Assembly: GCF_045984285.3 (NCBI RefSeq)
Contig: NZ_JBJQIK030000007.1
Coordinates: 62,001 to 126,000 of the forward strand
Direction: 5' to 3'
Length of the DNA: 64,000 nt
DNA from: Rugamonas sp045984285
GTDB lineage: Bacteria > Pseudomonadota > Gammaproteobacteria > Burkholderiales > Burkholderiaceae_D
Shown piece after piece: positions 17,224-26,034 of this stretch (the stretch's first letter is position 1; each line of letters opens with the position of its first letter). A program made the position numbers and the translations under genes. Below the pieces are notes generated by a model. That model was given only the letters and a program-made list of their open reading frames with translations, did no database searches and was not told the origin of the DNA.

Positions 17224-19581
17224 ATGCGCAAATTCGCCCTTATCTTCGCGGCCGCCGCCATCGGCGCGCCTGCCTTCGCCCAGACGCCGGTCACGCTCGA
17301 CCAGGCCATGGCCCATCCGGACTGGATCGGCAATCCCGTGGAAACCAGCTGGTGGAGCTGGGACAGCAAACAGGTCTTCTTCAAGCAGAAGCGCGCCGCT
17401 TCCCCCCTGCGCGACACCTTCGCCGCCATGCCCAGGGTGCGCCAGGTAGGCGATACCGAATTGGCGGCCCTGGATACGGAATTCATCACCTTCAACCGTG
17501 AGCGCAGCCGCGCCGTCATCCTGCGCAATGGCGACCTGTTCGAACGCGACCTGAAAACCGGCGTGCTGACCCAGATCAGCCGCAACACCGTGCCGGCGGC
17601 CGACCCGCAGTATTCGGCCGACGGCGCCGCCGTGCAGTTCCGTATCGGCCATGACTGGTTCAGCTGGAACCGTGCGGACCGGCTGGTGGCGCCGGTGGCC
17701 ATGCCGCGCGCGATGAAGGATCCCGCTGCCGCACCGGACGAAGACTACCTGCGCACCCTGCAGCTGCGCCTGATCGCCACGCTCAAGCGCCAGAAGGACG
17801 ACCGCGACGCGGTCCGCGCCAACAACGAGGCCCAGCGCCGCGCCGACCCGACCCGCGCGCCGGCCGCCGTCTACCTCGGCGACAAGGTCGTGATCGACGC
17901 CAGCGCGCTGTCCCCGGATGGGCGTTGGCTGCTGGTGGCCGTATCGCCGAAGAGCAGCGACAACGGCCGCGTCGGCAAGCTGCCGCGCTATGTCACCGAA
18001 TCCGGCTACGAAGAATTCGACGACCAGCGCACCCGCGTGGGCCGCAACCTGCCGCTGGCGCAGACCCTGAAACTGATCGAGCTGCGCAGCAATGCCGTGC
18101 GCGATATCTCGCTGGACGCCCTGCCCGGCGTGAAGGAAGATCCTCTGGCCGCCATGCGCGCCGCACAGAAGCTGGAGCCGCTGAAAGGCAGCCGCGCACT
18201 GCGCCTGGAAGACGACAACGGCAACGGCCTGGTATGGAATGCCACCGGCACGCGCCTGGCCGTCATGCTGCGCGCCGTCGACAACAAGGACCGCTGGATT
18301 GCGGTCGTGGACTTCGACAAGGCCGGCCTGCAGCCCCTGCACCGCCTGGGCGACAAGGCCTGGATCAATTCCCGCTTCAACGAATTCGGCTGGCTGCCGG
18401 ACCAGCAGACGCTGTGGCTCCTGTCTGAAGAAAGCGGCTACTCCCACCTCTACACCATCGGCAGCGATGGCAGGCAGCGCGCTCTCACCAGCGGCAACTG
18501 GGAAGCCAGCAATGTGCGCTGGAACGCGGACGGCTCGCTGGCCTGGCTGATGTGCAACCGCAAAACGCCGGGCGACTACGAGGTGTGTGCGGTGAACGCA
18601 AAGGATGGCGCAGTGCGCGAAGTGACGCAGCTGGGCGGCGGTGTGGAAGACTTTGTGCCTTCGCCCGACCTGCGCAAGCTGGCAGTGCGCTACAGCGCCT
18701 CCTATATGCCGGCGCAGCTGGCCGTGGTGCCGGCCAACGGCGGCGCCGCGCAGCGCCTGACCGATACCCGCACGGCCGAATTCAAGGCACGTGAATGGAT
18801 CCAGCCGCAGTTTGTGAGCATCCCGTCCACGCATGGCGCGGGCCAGCCGGTGCAGGGCAAGCTGTATCGCCCGGCGCAGCTGGAAGCGGGCAAGAAGTAC
18901 CCGGTCGTGCTGTTCGTGCACGGCGCAGGCTACCTGCAGAACGTGAGCAAGCGCTATCCGAACTACTTCCGCGAGCAGATGTTCCACAACCTGCTGGTGG
19001 AAAAAGGCTACATCGTGCTGGACCTGGACTACCGCGCGTCGCTGGGCTATGGCCGCGACTGGCGCACGGCCATCTACCGCCAGATGGGCCATCCGGAACT
19101 GGAAGACTATGTCGATGGTGCGAAATGGCTGGCCGCGAATCACCAGGGCGATCTCGGCAAGGTCGGCATCTATGGCGGCAGCTACGGCGGCTTCATGACC
19201 TTCATGGCACTGATGCGCGAGCCTGAGCTGTTCAAAGCCGGCGCCGCGCTGCGTCCCGTGACCGACTGGACCACCTACAACCACGGCTACACGGCCAATA
19301 TCCTGAACACGCCTGACCTCGACCCGGAAGCCTACAAGAAGTCCTCACCGATCGAATATGCGGACCAGCTGAAAGGCCACCTGCTGATCGCGCACGGCAT
19401 GGTGGACGACAACGTGTTCTACCAGGATTCCGTGCGCATGGCCCAGCGCCTGATCGAGCTCAAGAAGGATCACTGGGAACTGGCCAGCTATCCGCTGGAG
19501 CGCCATGCCTACACGCAGCCGGAAAGCTGGTACGACCAGTACCGCCGCATCTACCAGCTGTTCGAACGCACGCTGAAGTAA
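17224..19581 (+). CDS. Prolyl oligopeptidase / DPP4-like S9 serine peptidase, exported
   Basis: 785 residues with a signal peptide (MRKFALIFAAAAIGAPAFAQ). An N-terminal beta-propeller-like region (about 40-560) precedes an alpha/beta hydrolase domain. The triad is visible: Ser653 in GIYGGSYGGF, Asp728/729 in HGMVDDNV, and His761 in ERHAY. These features fit the S9B/S9C groups, which remove dipeptides or cleave short peptides in the periplasm. It is transcribed alone and abuts the convergent thioesterase gene with no gap. Confidence 0.9.
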   Translation: MRKFALIFAAAAIGAPAFAQTPVTLDQAMAHPDWIGNPVETSWWSWDSKQVFFKQKRAASPLRDTFAAMPRVRQVGDTELAALDTEFITFNRERSRAVILRNGDLFERDLKTGVLTQISRNTVPAADPQYSADGAAVQFRIGHDWFSWNRADRLVAPVAMPRAMKDPAAAPDEDYLRTLQLRLIATLKRQKDDRDAVRANNEAQRRADPTRAPAAVYLGDKVVIDASALSPDGRWLLVAVSPKSSDNGRVGKLPRYVTESGYEEFDDQRTRVGRNLPLAQTLKLIELRSNAVRDISLDALPGVKEDPLAAMRAAQKLEPLKGSRALRLEDDNGNGLVWNATGTRLAVMLRAVDNKDRWIAVVDFDKAGLQPLHRLGDKAWINSRFNEFGWLPDQQTLWLLSEESGYSHLYTIGSDGRQRALTSGNWEASNVRWNADGSLAWLMCNRKTPGDYEVCAVNAKDGAVREVTQLGGGVEDFVPSPDLRKLAVRYSASYMPAQLAVVPANGGAAQRLTDTRTAEFKAREWIQPQFVSIPSTHGAGQPVQGKLYRPAQLEAGKKYPVVLFVHGAGYLQNVSKRYPNYFREQMFHNLLVEKGYIVLDLDYRASLGYGRDWRTAIYRQMGHPELEDYVDGAKWLAANHQGDLGKVGIYGGSYGGFMTFMALMREPELFKAGAALRPVTDWTTYNHGYTANILNTPDLDPEAYKKSSPIEYADQLKGHLLIAHGMVDDNVFYQDSVRMAQRLIELKKDHWELASYPLERHAYTQPESWYDQYRRIYQLFERTLK

Positions 19582-20025
19582 TCAGCGCACGCTGCTCGGC
19601 AGCTCCTGGAAGTCGTCGGTTTGATACAGCGACTGCCAGGCTGCCAGCAGCGAAGGCGGCGGCGTCACCAGCTTGCGCGCCGTGAGGTCGAGCCAGCCGC
19701 CGGTGCTGTTGATGCGTGCGGCCAGCTTGCCGTCGCTGCGGTAGATATCGCTGCGCAGCATCCAGCGCGAACCATCCTGCGACAGGCCGGCCACGGCCAG
19801 CGTCACCGTAATATTCTCCAGCAGGGTCACTTCCTTGAAGTAGGCGATATCGTCCTTCATCACGACAGGGCCGATATTCAGGCGCTTGAACTCGCCCATG
19901 GGATAGCCATGCTCGCTGAGGAACAGCATGCGGATATCGCTGGCCTTGTCGAGAAAAGACGTATTGGCCATATGGCTGTTGAAGTCCATATCGCCCCACC
20001 CCGCCACCATCCTGCGTTCAAACAT
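19582..20025 (-). CDS. Hotdog-fold acyl-CoA thioesterase (4HBT type)
   Basis: 147 residues. AGWGDMDFNSHMANTSFLDK carries the Asp-x-x-x-His-x-x pattern of 4-hydroxybenzoyl-CoA-type thioesterases, with DDIAYFKEVTLLENITV and WMLRSDIYRSDGKLAA forming the hotdog sheet. The substrate is unknown. It lies 17 nt downstream of the M20 hydrolase on the same strand, so it is probably the last gene of the puuD transcript, though a functional link to urate is not obvious. Confidence 0.75.
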   Translation of the reverse strand: MFERRMVAGWGDMDFNSHMANTSFLDKASDIRMLFLSEHGYPMGEFKRLNIGPVVMKDDIAYFKEVTLLENITVTLAVAGLSQDGSRWMLRSDIYRSDGKLAARINSTGGWLDLTARKLVTPPPSLLAAWQSLYQTDDFQELPSSVR

Positions 20026-20042
20026 GTGCGCTCCTGTAGAGA

Positions 20043-21272
20043 TCAGGCGGCGAGCAGGTCCAGCAAGGTGAGCGCAACCACTTTGGTAGCTTTGCGCAGG
20101 TCCTCCAGCGACAGCTTCTCGTCCGCCTTTTTGGCATTGGATTCGGGCACACTGCGCGGGCCCGCTCCATATAGTACCGCAGGAATACCATGTTCGCCGT
20201 AGAGGCGCGCATCGGCATACAGCGGCGTTCCCTGGGCCGTGATCTCCTCGCCCAGCACCGCCTTCGCATTCGCGCGCAGGCTGTCCACCAGCTTTTCGGA
20301 ACCGGGCAGCGGGCGCAGCGCATGGGACAGCAGCAAGCGCCGGATCTCGATGCGGATGCCCGGTTCGCCGCGCACGGCCCCTTCGATCAGCGCGCGCACC
20401 TGCGCTTCCACCGCCACCGGGTCTTCTTCCGGAATCATGCGGCGGTCCATCTTCATCACTACCTTGCCTGGCACCACATTGGTATTGGTGCCGCCGTCGA
20501 TGCGGCCCACCAGCACGGTCGGCGAATCGATGCCCGGCACTTTCGATTTGATCTTCTTCAGTTCCGGCAGCTCGCCGTAGATAGCGTTGAGGATCTTCGT
20601 TGCGGCCTGCAGCGCATCGTGGCCCGTTTCGGGCATGGCGCCGTGGCCGGACTTGCCATGCACCGTGATCTCCAGCTGCAGGCAGGCGTTGTGCGCGGTG
20701 ACGATGTTGTAGCTGAAGCCCGCCGCCATCACCAGGTCGGGTTTGGTGAGCTTCTGCTCCAGCAGCCAGCCGGGGCCCAGCAGTCCGCCAAACTCCTCGT
20801 CGTAGGTGAAGTGCAGCTCGATGCCGCCCTTGAGCGGCACGCCCAGCGCTTCCAGAGCGCGCGTGGCGAAGATATAGGTGGCGAAGTCGCTTTTCGACAC
20901 TGCGGCCGCGCGGCCATAGATATAGCCGTCCTCGATCACGCCGCCGTAGGGCGGCTTGCTCCAGCCGTCACCGGGGGGCACCACGTCGCCGTGCGCGTTC
21001 AGCGCCACGGTCGGTCCGCCTGCCGCATAGGGGCGGCGCACGATCAGGTTGGTGATGGTTTCCATACCGTAGTCGCGCACCAGCTGCTCCGGCACGGCAT
21101 GCTTCTCGGCCTGCCAGCCGTAAGCCTTCACCAGCTCTGCAACAGTGTCCGCGTGCGGGGCGTTGTTGCCGGGCGGTGTGTCGGTCGGCACGCGCAGCAC
21201 CTGCTGCAGGAAGGCCACTTCTTCATCGAAGTGCGCATCGACCCATTGGATGATCTGTTCACGGCTGCCCAT
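20043..21272 (-). CDS. M20-family ArgE/DapE-type amidohydrolase
   Basis: 409 residues from ATG 21272; its first base is the last base of the puuD stop (TAATG), giving tight translational coupling. M20 metallopeptidase features: LNAHGDVVPPGDGW (metal His and Asp), TYDEEFGG (catalytic and metal Glu), HGKSGHGAMPETGHDA in the dimerisation/lid domain, and RIDGGTNTNVVPGKV. The family hydrolyses N-acyl or N-carbamoyl amino acids. Placement behind urate hydroxylase suggests an amide intermediate of purine breakdown or a detached dipeptidase role; neither can be decided from sequence. Confidence 0.8.
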   Translation of the reverse strand: MGSREQIIQWVDAHFDEEVAFLQQVLRVPTDTPPGNNAPHADTVAELVKAYGWQAEKHAVPEQLVRDYGMETITNLIVRRPYAAGGPTVALNAHGDVVPPGDGWSKPPYGGVIEDGYIYGRAAAVSKSDFATYIFATRALEALGVPLKGGIELHFTYDEEFGGLLGPGWLLEQKLTKPDLVMAAGFSYNIVTAHNACLQLEITVHGKSGHGAMPETGHDALQAATKILNAIYGELPELKKIKSKVPGIDSPTVLVGRIDGGTNTNVVPGKVVMKMDRRMIPEEDPVAVEAQVRALIEGAVRGEPGIRIEIRRLLLSHALRPLPGSEKLVDSLRANAKAVLGEEITAQGTPLYADARLYGEHGIPAVLYGAGPRSVPESNAKKADEKLSLEDLRKATKVVALTLLDLLAA

Positions 21273-22480
21273 TACTTTGCTCCTGCTGCGAACCAGGCGG
21301 CGACCTGCGCGCGCTCGGCATCCGTCATATTGGTGAGATTCCCGATCGGCATGGCCTTCAGCTCCACTACCTGCTTGTGGACCTGCGCCGCACGCTGGCG
21401 GACCTGTTCCGGCGTATCGAGCATGATGCCGGCAGGCGCCGTGGCGAAGCCGGGCTGCGTGGGATGGGCGGAATGGCACTGGATGCAGCGCTGGTCCATG
21501 ATGGCTTTCACCTTTGCGAATTCGGCGGCAGGATCGGCTGCCGCAGCCACCGCTGCCGGACGCGATGGCGCAATCATCACCGCCACCGCCAGCAGCAGCG
21601 CCACGCCGATTGCCGGATAGCGCCATTCCACGCGATCCTTGTGGCGCAGGTTGAAGAAGTGGCGAATGAAGACGCCCGCCGCCATGATGAAGGCCAGCAC
21701 CAGCCAGGCGTGTCGGTTCTGGTAGGTCATCGCATAGTGATTGCTGATCATGATGAACAGCACCGGCAGCGTGAAGTAGTTATTGTGGACGCTGCGCTGC
21801 TTGGCCTTGATGCCGTGCACCGGATCCGGCAGGCCGCCGGCCTGCATTGCGCTCACCATCTTGCGCTGGCCGGGGATGATCAGCATGGCGACATTGGCCA
21901 CCATGATGGTGCCGATCATGGCGCCGATATGAATGTAGGCCGCGCGGCCGCTGAGCAGGTGCGTCAGCACATACGCCGCGCCGACCAGCAGCGCGAAAAT
22001 CGTTACGCCGAACCACAGGTCTTTCTTGCCCAGCGGGGAGCGGCACAATGCGTCATACACCACCCAGCCCACCACCAGCGAACCGAGGCCGATGCCGACT
22101 GCCTGCAGGCTGCTAAGGTCAGCCACCGACTTATCGACCATCATGGCCTGCGCGTTGAAATAGTAGGCGATGGTCAGCAGCGCGAAGCCGGAAATCCAGG
22201 TGGAATAGGCCTCCCATTTAAACCAGTGCAGCTCCTTCGGCAGTTCCGCCGGCGCCACCAGGTACTTCTGCGGATTGTAAAAGCCGCCGCCATGGACCGC
22301 CCACAGTTCCCCGGACACGCCCTTCTTTGCCAGCTCCGAGCCCGGCGCCGGCGGACGGATGGAATTATCCAGCCACACGAAATAGAAGGAAGCGCCGATC
22401 CAGGCGATGCCGGTGATGATATGCAGCCAGCGCACCAGCAGATTGGCCCATTCCAGGCCATACGGGAGCAGAAAATCCAT
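21272..22480 (-). CDS. puuD: PuuD: membrane urate hydroxylase with C-terminal cytochrome c
   Basis: 402 residues. The N-terminal membrane domain (about 1-310) has about eight hydrophobic helices and conserved histidines (RWLHIITGIAWIGASFYFVW, HNNYFTLPVLFIMISNHYA). The C-terminal domain carries a c-type haem site CIQCH near residue 334. PuuD oxidises urate to 5-hydroxyisourate and passes electrons to the respiratory chain instead of making peroxide. It heads an operon with an M20 hydrolase and is divergent from a LysR gene, with a LysR-type palindrome between. Confidence 0.93.
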   Translation of the reverse strand: MDFLLPYGLEWANLLVRWLHIITGIAWIGASFYFVWLDNSIRPPAPGSELAKKGVSGELWAVHGGGFYNPQKYLVAPAELPKELHWFKWEAYSTWISGFALLTIAYYFNAQAMMVDKSVADLSSLQAVGIGLGSLVVGWVVYDALCRSPLGKKDLWFGVTIFALLVGAAYVLTHLLSGRAAYIHIGAMIGTIMVANVAMLIIPGQRKMVSAMQAGGLPDPVHGIKAKQRSVHNNYFTLPVLFIMISNHYAMTYQNRHAWLVLAFIMAAGVFIRHFFNLRHKDRVEWRYPAIGVALLLAVAVMIAPSRPAAVAAAADPAAEFAKVKAIMDQRCIQCHSAHPTQPGFATAPAGIMLDTPEQVRQRAAQVHKQVVELKAMPIGNLTNMTDAERAQVAAWFAAGAK

Positions 22481-22557
22481 GAAAATCCTTGAGGTCAGAC
22501 GGATGGTAATTTACAGAAGATAAACGGTTTCGGTTTCTGTCACATGAAAAATCGCGT

Positions 22558-22582
22558 ATATTGGACATATTCGTACCAATAT
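22558..22582. promoter_or_regulatory. LysR-type operator between puuD and its regulator
   Basis: ATATTGG (22558-22564), an 11-nt spacer, then CCAATAT (22576-22582): a perfect dyad with T-N11-A geometry, as bound by LysR proteins. It overlaps a possible -10 (TATATT, 22557-22562) for the lysR gene, predicting autoregulation as well as control of puuD. Confidence 0.6.
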
Positions 22583-22595
22583 AGCCACGCGCGCC

Positions 22596-23534
22596 ATGTC
22601 CAGCCTTCCGCAACATCTCGACATCCACCTGATCCGCATTCTCTACCTGCTGCTGGTGGAGAAGAACGTCTCGCGCGTGGCGCTCAAGCTGAACCAGCCG
22701 CAGCCCTCCATCTCGGCATCGCTGCGCAAGCTGCGGGAACTTACGGGCGATCCGCTTCTGGTGCGCGGTGCGCGCGGCATGGTGCCCACGCAGCACGGCG
22801 AGAGCCTGCTGAAGCCCGCCAAGCGCATTCTCGACGAAACCGAAAACCTCTTCGTCAAGAAAACGCCCTTCGTGCCGCAGGAGGAAGCGCGCACCTTCCA
22901 CATTGCCGCGCCGGACTACCTGGACAGCCAGTTCCTGCCGAATGTGGTGTCGATGCTGCGACGCGGCTCGCCGAAAAGCCGCGTGGTCATTCACAGCATC
23001 GGGCCGGGGGTGGACTACATACGCATGCTGTCCGACGGCGACATGGACCTCGTGATTGCCAACTGGGACGAGCCGCCGCAGCACCTGCACATTTCCAAGC
23101 TGTTCGAAGACCCGATCATCTGCGCCATGCACGCCGGCAGTCCGTATGCGAAGCGCACTGCGAGCGACGCCATGACGCTGCAGGACTATCTGAGCCTGCC
23201 GCATGTGGCGCCATCGCAGATGCTACCCGGTTACGGCGGGGTGATCGACGCCTTCCTGGAACGTCAGAACCTGCGCCGCAACGTGGTAGTGGAATCGGCC
23301 TACTTCGGCCTGATCCCTTATATGCTGACGCAGACGGACCTGGTGCTGACGACAGGCCGCCAGTTCGTGCGCTTCTACGAAAAATCGCTGCCCCTGAAGA
23401 CCTTCACGGTGCCGGTAAAATTCCCGCCGATGCGCTTCTACCAGCTATGGCACGAGCGCGTCCACCAGGCGCCCGAACACAAATGGCTGCGCGACCAGGT
23501 CAGCGCCGCCGCCAAGGCCCTGGCCCAGAAATAG
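22596..23534 (+). CDS. LysR-family regulator, probable urate/purine catabolism control
   Basis: 312 residues. The N-terminal winged helix (about 8-65) includes LLLVEKNVSRVALKLNQPQPSIS-type residues and LRELTGDPLLVRGARGMVPT; the remainder is a periplasmic-binding-like effector domain. It is divergent from puuD and upstream of the UraD-AllC fusion, so urate or allantoin is a plausible inducer. No good Shine-Dalgarno precedes the ATG, which is only 13 nt past the dyad operator; expression may be low. Confidence 0.85.
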   Translation: MSSLPQHLDIHLIRILYLLLVEKNVSRVALKLNQPQPSISASLRKLRELTGDPLLVRGARGMVPTQHGESLLKPAKRILDETENLFVKKTPFVPQEEARTFHIAAPDYLDSQFLPNVVSMLRRGSPKSRVVIHSIGPGVDYIRMLSDGDMDLVIANWDEPPQHLHISKLFEDPIICAMHAGSPYAKRTASDAMTLQDYLSLPHVAPSQMLPGYGGVIDAFLERQNLRRNVVVESAYFGLIPYMLTQTDLVLTTGRQFVRFYEKSLPLKTFTVPVKFPPMRFYQLWHERVHQAPEHKWLRDQVSAAAKALAQK

Positions 23535-23549
23535 TCTTTCCCCAGCACC

Positions 23550-23582
23550 CTGACACCCTGGGGTCTGACCCCATGGTGTCAG
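23550..23582. repeat. 33-nt palindromic intergenic repeat with GGGGTCTGACCCC core
   Basis: Arms CTGACACC and GGTGTCAG enclose TGGGGTC-t-GACCCCA with a single mismatch pair. It lies 16 nt after the lysR stop. The core recurs in three other intergenic places in the window (48488, 49869, 49931), so it is a dispersed family and possibly also a transcript end here. Confidence 0.7.
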
Positions 23583-23621
23583 TCATCAATGGGCGGCGAT
23601 ATGGGATATATGATTGTGGTG

Positions 23622-23643
23622 AGCTGTGTATATGCGAACAGCT
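23622..23643. promoter_or_regulatory. Inverted repeat upstream of the UraD-AllC gene
   Basis: AGCTGT-N10-ACAGCT, flanked by two copies of ATATGAT (around 23608 and 23644). It sits about 35 nt before the start codon in an A/T-richer stretch and could be an operator. Only the symmetry is observed. Confidence 0.35.
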
Positions 23644-23676
23644 ATATGATCGAGGCTTCATGATGGGGTGGATGCG

Positions 23677-25425
23677 ATGACGATTTCTCTTTCTACGCTG
23701 AATGCGCTCGATACGCCGGAGTTCGTGCAGGCGCTGCACGGCATTTACGAGCATTCGCCATGGATTCCGGAGCGCGCGGCGGCGCAGCGGCCGTTTGCGA
23801 CGCTGACCGCCTTGAAGCAGGCCTTGCAGAAGGCCGTCACCGAAGCAACGCAGGACGAACGACTGGGCCTGATACGCGCCCACCCTGAACTCGCAGGCAA
23901 GGCCGCCATTGCGGGCGAGCTGACCGCCGAATCGACCAGCGAACAGGCGAAATCGGGCCTTAACCTGTGCAGCCCGCAGGAATTCGCCACGCTGCAGAAG
24001 CTGAACGCGGATTACAACGCGAAGTTCGGCTTCCCCTTCATCCTCGCGGTCAAAGGCCCTACCGGCAACGGGCTCACGCGCCAGGCCATCATCGAGACCT
24101 TCACGCGCCGCCTCAGGAACCAGCGCGCCGATGAAATGGCGGAATGCCTGCGCCAGATCCACCGTATCGCCGAGATGCGCCTGAACGTGCTGCTGGACGT
24201 GCAGCTCCGCTTCGGCCCGCAGGTCATGCAATGGTCGGAAACGCTGGCGCAGTGGAGCGACGACGACGAGGGCCTTACCTGCGCCTACATGACCGATGCC
24301 CACCGCAAAACGGCGGCGCAGCTCGCCGAATGGATGCGTGAGGCAGGTATGACGGTGCAGATCGACGCTGTGGGCAATGTCACCGGGCGCTATGCATCTC
24401 CCGTGCCGGGCGCGAAGACGCTCATCACCGGCTCGCACTACGATACGGTGCGCAATGGCGGCAAGTACGATGGCCGCCTCGGCATCCTGCTGCCGGTCGC
24501 CATCGTGCAGCACCTGCACCAGCGCGGCGAAACGCTGCCTTTCCATCTGGAGGTCATCGGCTTCGCCGAAGAAGAAGGCGTCCGCTTCCGCAGCACCTTC
24601 CTTGGCTCCAACGCCGTTACGGGCCGTTTCGACCTGTCGCTGCTGGATGCCACCGATGCGGATGGCGTCAGCATGCGCGACGCGCTCACCGCCGCCGGCC
24701 ACGATCCCGCAGCCATTCCTTCCATCGCGCGCAAACGTGAAGATGTCCTGGCCTTCGTGGAAGTCCATATCGAACAGGGCCCGGTATTACTGGAACGCGG
24801 CCTGCCTCTCGGCGTCGTGACTGCCATTGCAGGCAGCTCGCGCTACCTGGTCGAGCTGGCCGGCCTCGCGAGCCACGCAGGTACCACGCCGATGACGATG
24901 CGGAAGGATGCCGCAGCCGCCGCGGCTGAAATCGTGCTGCTGGTGGAGCAACGCTGCGCCCAGGCGCCCTCGCTGGTCGGCACGGTCGGGCAGCTATCGG
25001 TTCCCGGCGGTTCAGTCAATGTGGTGCCGGGCGCCTGCAAGCTCTCGCTCGACATTCGCGCCGCCGACGACGCCGCGCGCCAGGATGCAGTGAAGGATGT
25101 TCTCGACGGTATCGCGGCGATCTGCGCCCGCCGCCAGATTGAATTCAAGCTCGATAAAATCGTTGAAGCGAAGGCAGCTCCCTGCTCGCCTGCCCTGATG
25201 CAGCGCTTGGGCGATGCCATCGAAGCCACCGGCCTGCAGCGCTTCGACCTGCTGTCCGGCGCAGGCCACGATGCCATGGCCATGGCCGCGATCACGGATG
25301 TGGCCATGCTGTTTACGCGCTGCGGCAATGGCGGCATCAGCCACAATCCCCTGGAAACGATGACGGCGGACGACGCGGACCTTGCCGGCGAGGTGCTGCT
25401 CGGCTTCCTGCGCAACTTCGCCTAA
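23677..25425 (+). CDS. Fused OHCU decarboxylase (UraD) - allantoate amidohydrolase (AllC)
   Basis: 582 residues from ATG 23677 after a GGGGTGG site. Residues 1-175 are UraD: RAHPELAGKAAIAGELT with the catalytic His, ending in the RLNVLLDVQ-like helices; it decarboxylates OHCU to S-allantoin. Residues about 180-582 are an M20 allantoate amidohydrolase: TGSHYDTVRNGGKYDGRLG, FAEEEGVRF, HIEQGPVL, ASHAGTTPMTMRKDAAA and SGAGHDAMAM supply metal and substrate sites. The intervening allantoinase is not in this window. Its stop overlaps the convergent GAF gene stop. Confidence 0.9.
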   Translation: MTISLSTLNALDTPEFVQALHGIYEHSPWIPERAAAQRPFATLTALKQALQKAVTEATQDERLGLIRAHPELAGKAAIAGELTAESTSEQAKSGLNLCSPQEFATLQKLNADYNAKFGFPFILAVKGPTGNGLTRQAIIETFTRRLRNQRADEMAECLRQIHRIAEMRLNVLLDVQLRFGPQVMQWSETLAQWSDDDEGLTCAYMTDAHRKTAAQLAEWMREAGMTVQIDAVGNVTGRYASPVPGAKTLITGSHYDTVRNGGKYDGRLGILLPVAIVQHLHQRGETLPFHLEVIGFAEEEGVRFRSTFLGSNAVTGRFDLSLLDATDADGVSMRDALTAAGHDPAAIPSIARKREDVLAFVEVHIEQGPVLLERGLPLGVVTAIAGSSRYLVELAGLASHAGTTPMTMRKDAAAAAAEIVLLVEQRCAQAPSLVGTVGQLSVPGGSVNVVPGACKLSLDIRAADDAARQDAVKDVLDGIAAICARRQIEFKLDKIVEAKAAPCSPALMQRLGDAIEATGLQRFDLLSGAGHDAMAMAAITDVAMLFTRCGNGGISHNPLETMTADDADLAGEVLLGFLRNFA

Positions 25426-25958
25426 ATCTGCCGCGCCGCCGAGGCGTGGCTTGCCAGCGAAGTCAGGATGCGCAGGTCTTCGCTGTCGAAGTGCCTCCCC
25501 GGCTCATGGTGCACCGCCCACAGGTTTCCATATGGCGTGCGCCCGTTCGCCAGCAAGGGCACAACAAGCAGTTCCTCAACCGGAACGCCAAACAGCGCCA
25601 TCCACTGGAAATACCGCGCCGGCTGCCGGAAGAGCTGAGGCGTGCGGCTATCGAAGGTAACGCCGCAAGCACTGTCGTGGCGTGGTGTGCGGCCGCCGAC
25701 ACGGCCGCCAAGCTGGCCCGCCAGCGCGGTCCATGAAAAACCCGCTTCTTCATCGCTGGAATCGATCAGGCTAACACCAGTGCTGCCCGCTGCACACAAC
25801 TCAAGGGCGAGCTGGGTCACTTCGTCGAACAGGGCGCCAGGAGAACGGCTGACCGCTCGTGCAATTGCATTGACGGCATAGCTGTCGATATTGAACCCGG
25901 CGGCGCGCCCGCGGCGTAGCGCGAGCTGCGAGGTGATTTGTACCTCAGCGATATCCAC
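25422..25958 (-). CDS. GAF-domain protein
   Basis: 178 residues from a GTG at 25958, which has GGGGAG five nt upstream; an ATG 15 codons earlier lacks such a site. A single GAF-like domain (about 25-175) is suggested by ALFDEVTQLALELCAAGSTGVSL, then GVPVEELLVVPLLANGR and LWAVHHEPGRHFDSEDLRIL. GAF domains bind small ligands or nucleotides; there is no output domain, so it is a stand-alone sensor of unknown partner. Its stop overlaps the UraD-AllC stop by 2 nt on the opposite strand. Confidence 0.65.
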   Translation of the reverse strand: MDIAEVQITSQLALRRGRAAGFNIDSYAVNAIARAVSRSPGALFDEVTQLALELCAAGSTGVSLIDSSDEEAGFSWTALAGQLGGRVGGRTPRHDSACGVTFDSRTPQLFRQPARYFQWMALFGVPVEELLVVPLLANGRTPYGNLWAVHHEPGRHFDSEDLRILTSLASHASAARQI

Positions 25959-26034
25959 GGCGGCTCCCCAAAGGTAATGCCGCCTATCATAGCAATATGC
26001 CATTCGGCCATCAACGCCGGAACGCCGGGTGTTG

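Noticed and set aside
21273..21626. N-terminal extension of the M20 hydrolase inside puuD
   Set aside because: The extension is out-of-frame puuD sequence; the coupled ATG at 21272 gives the normal M20 start.
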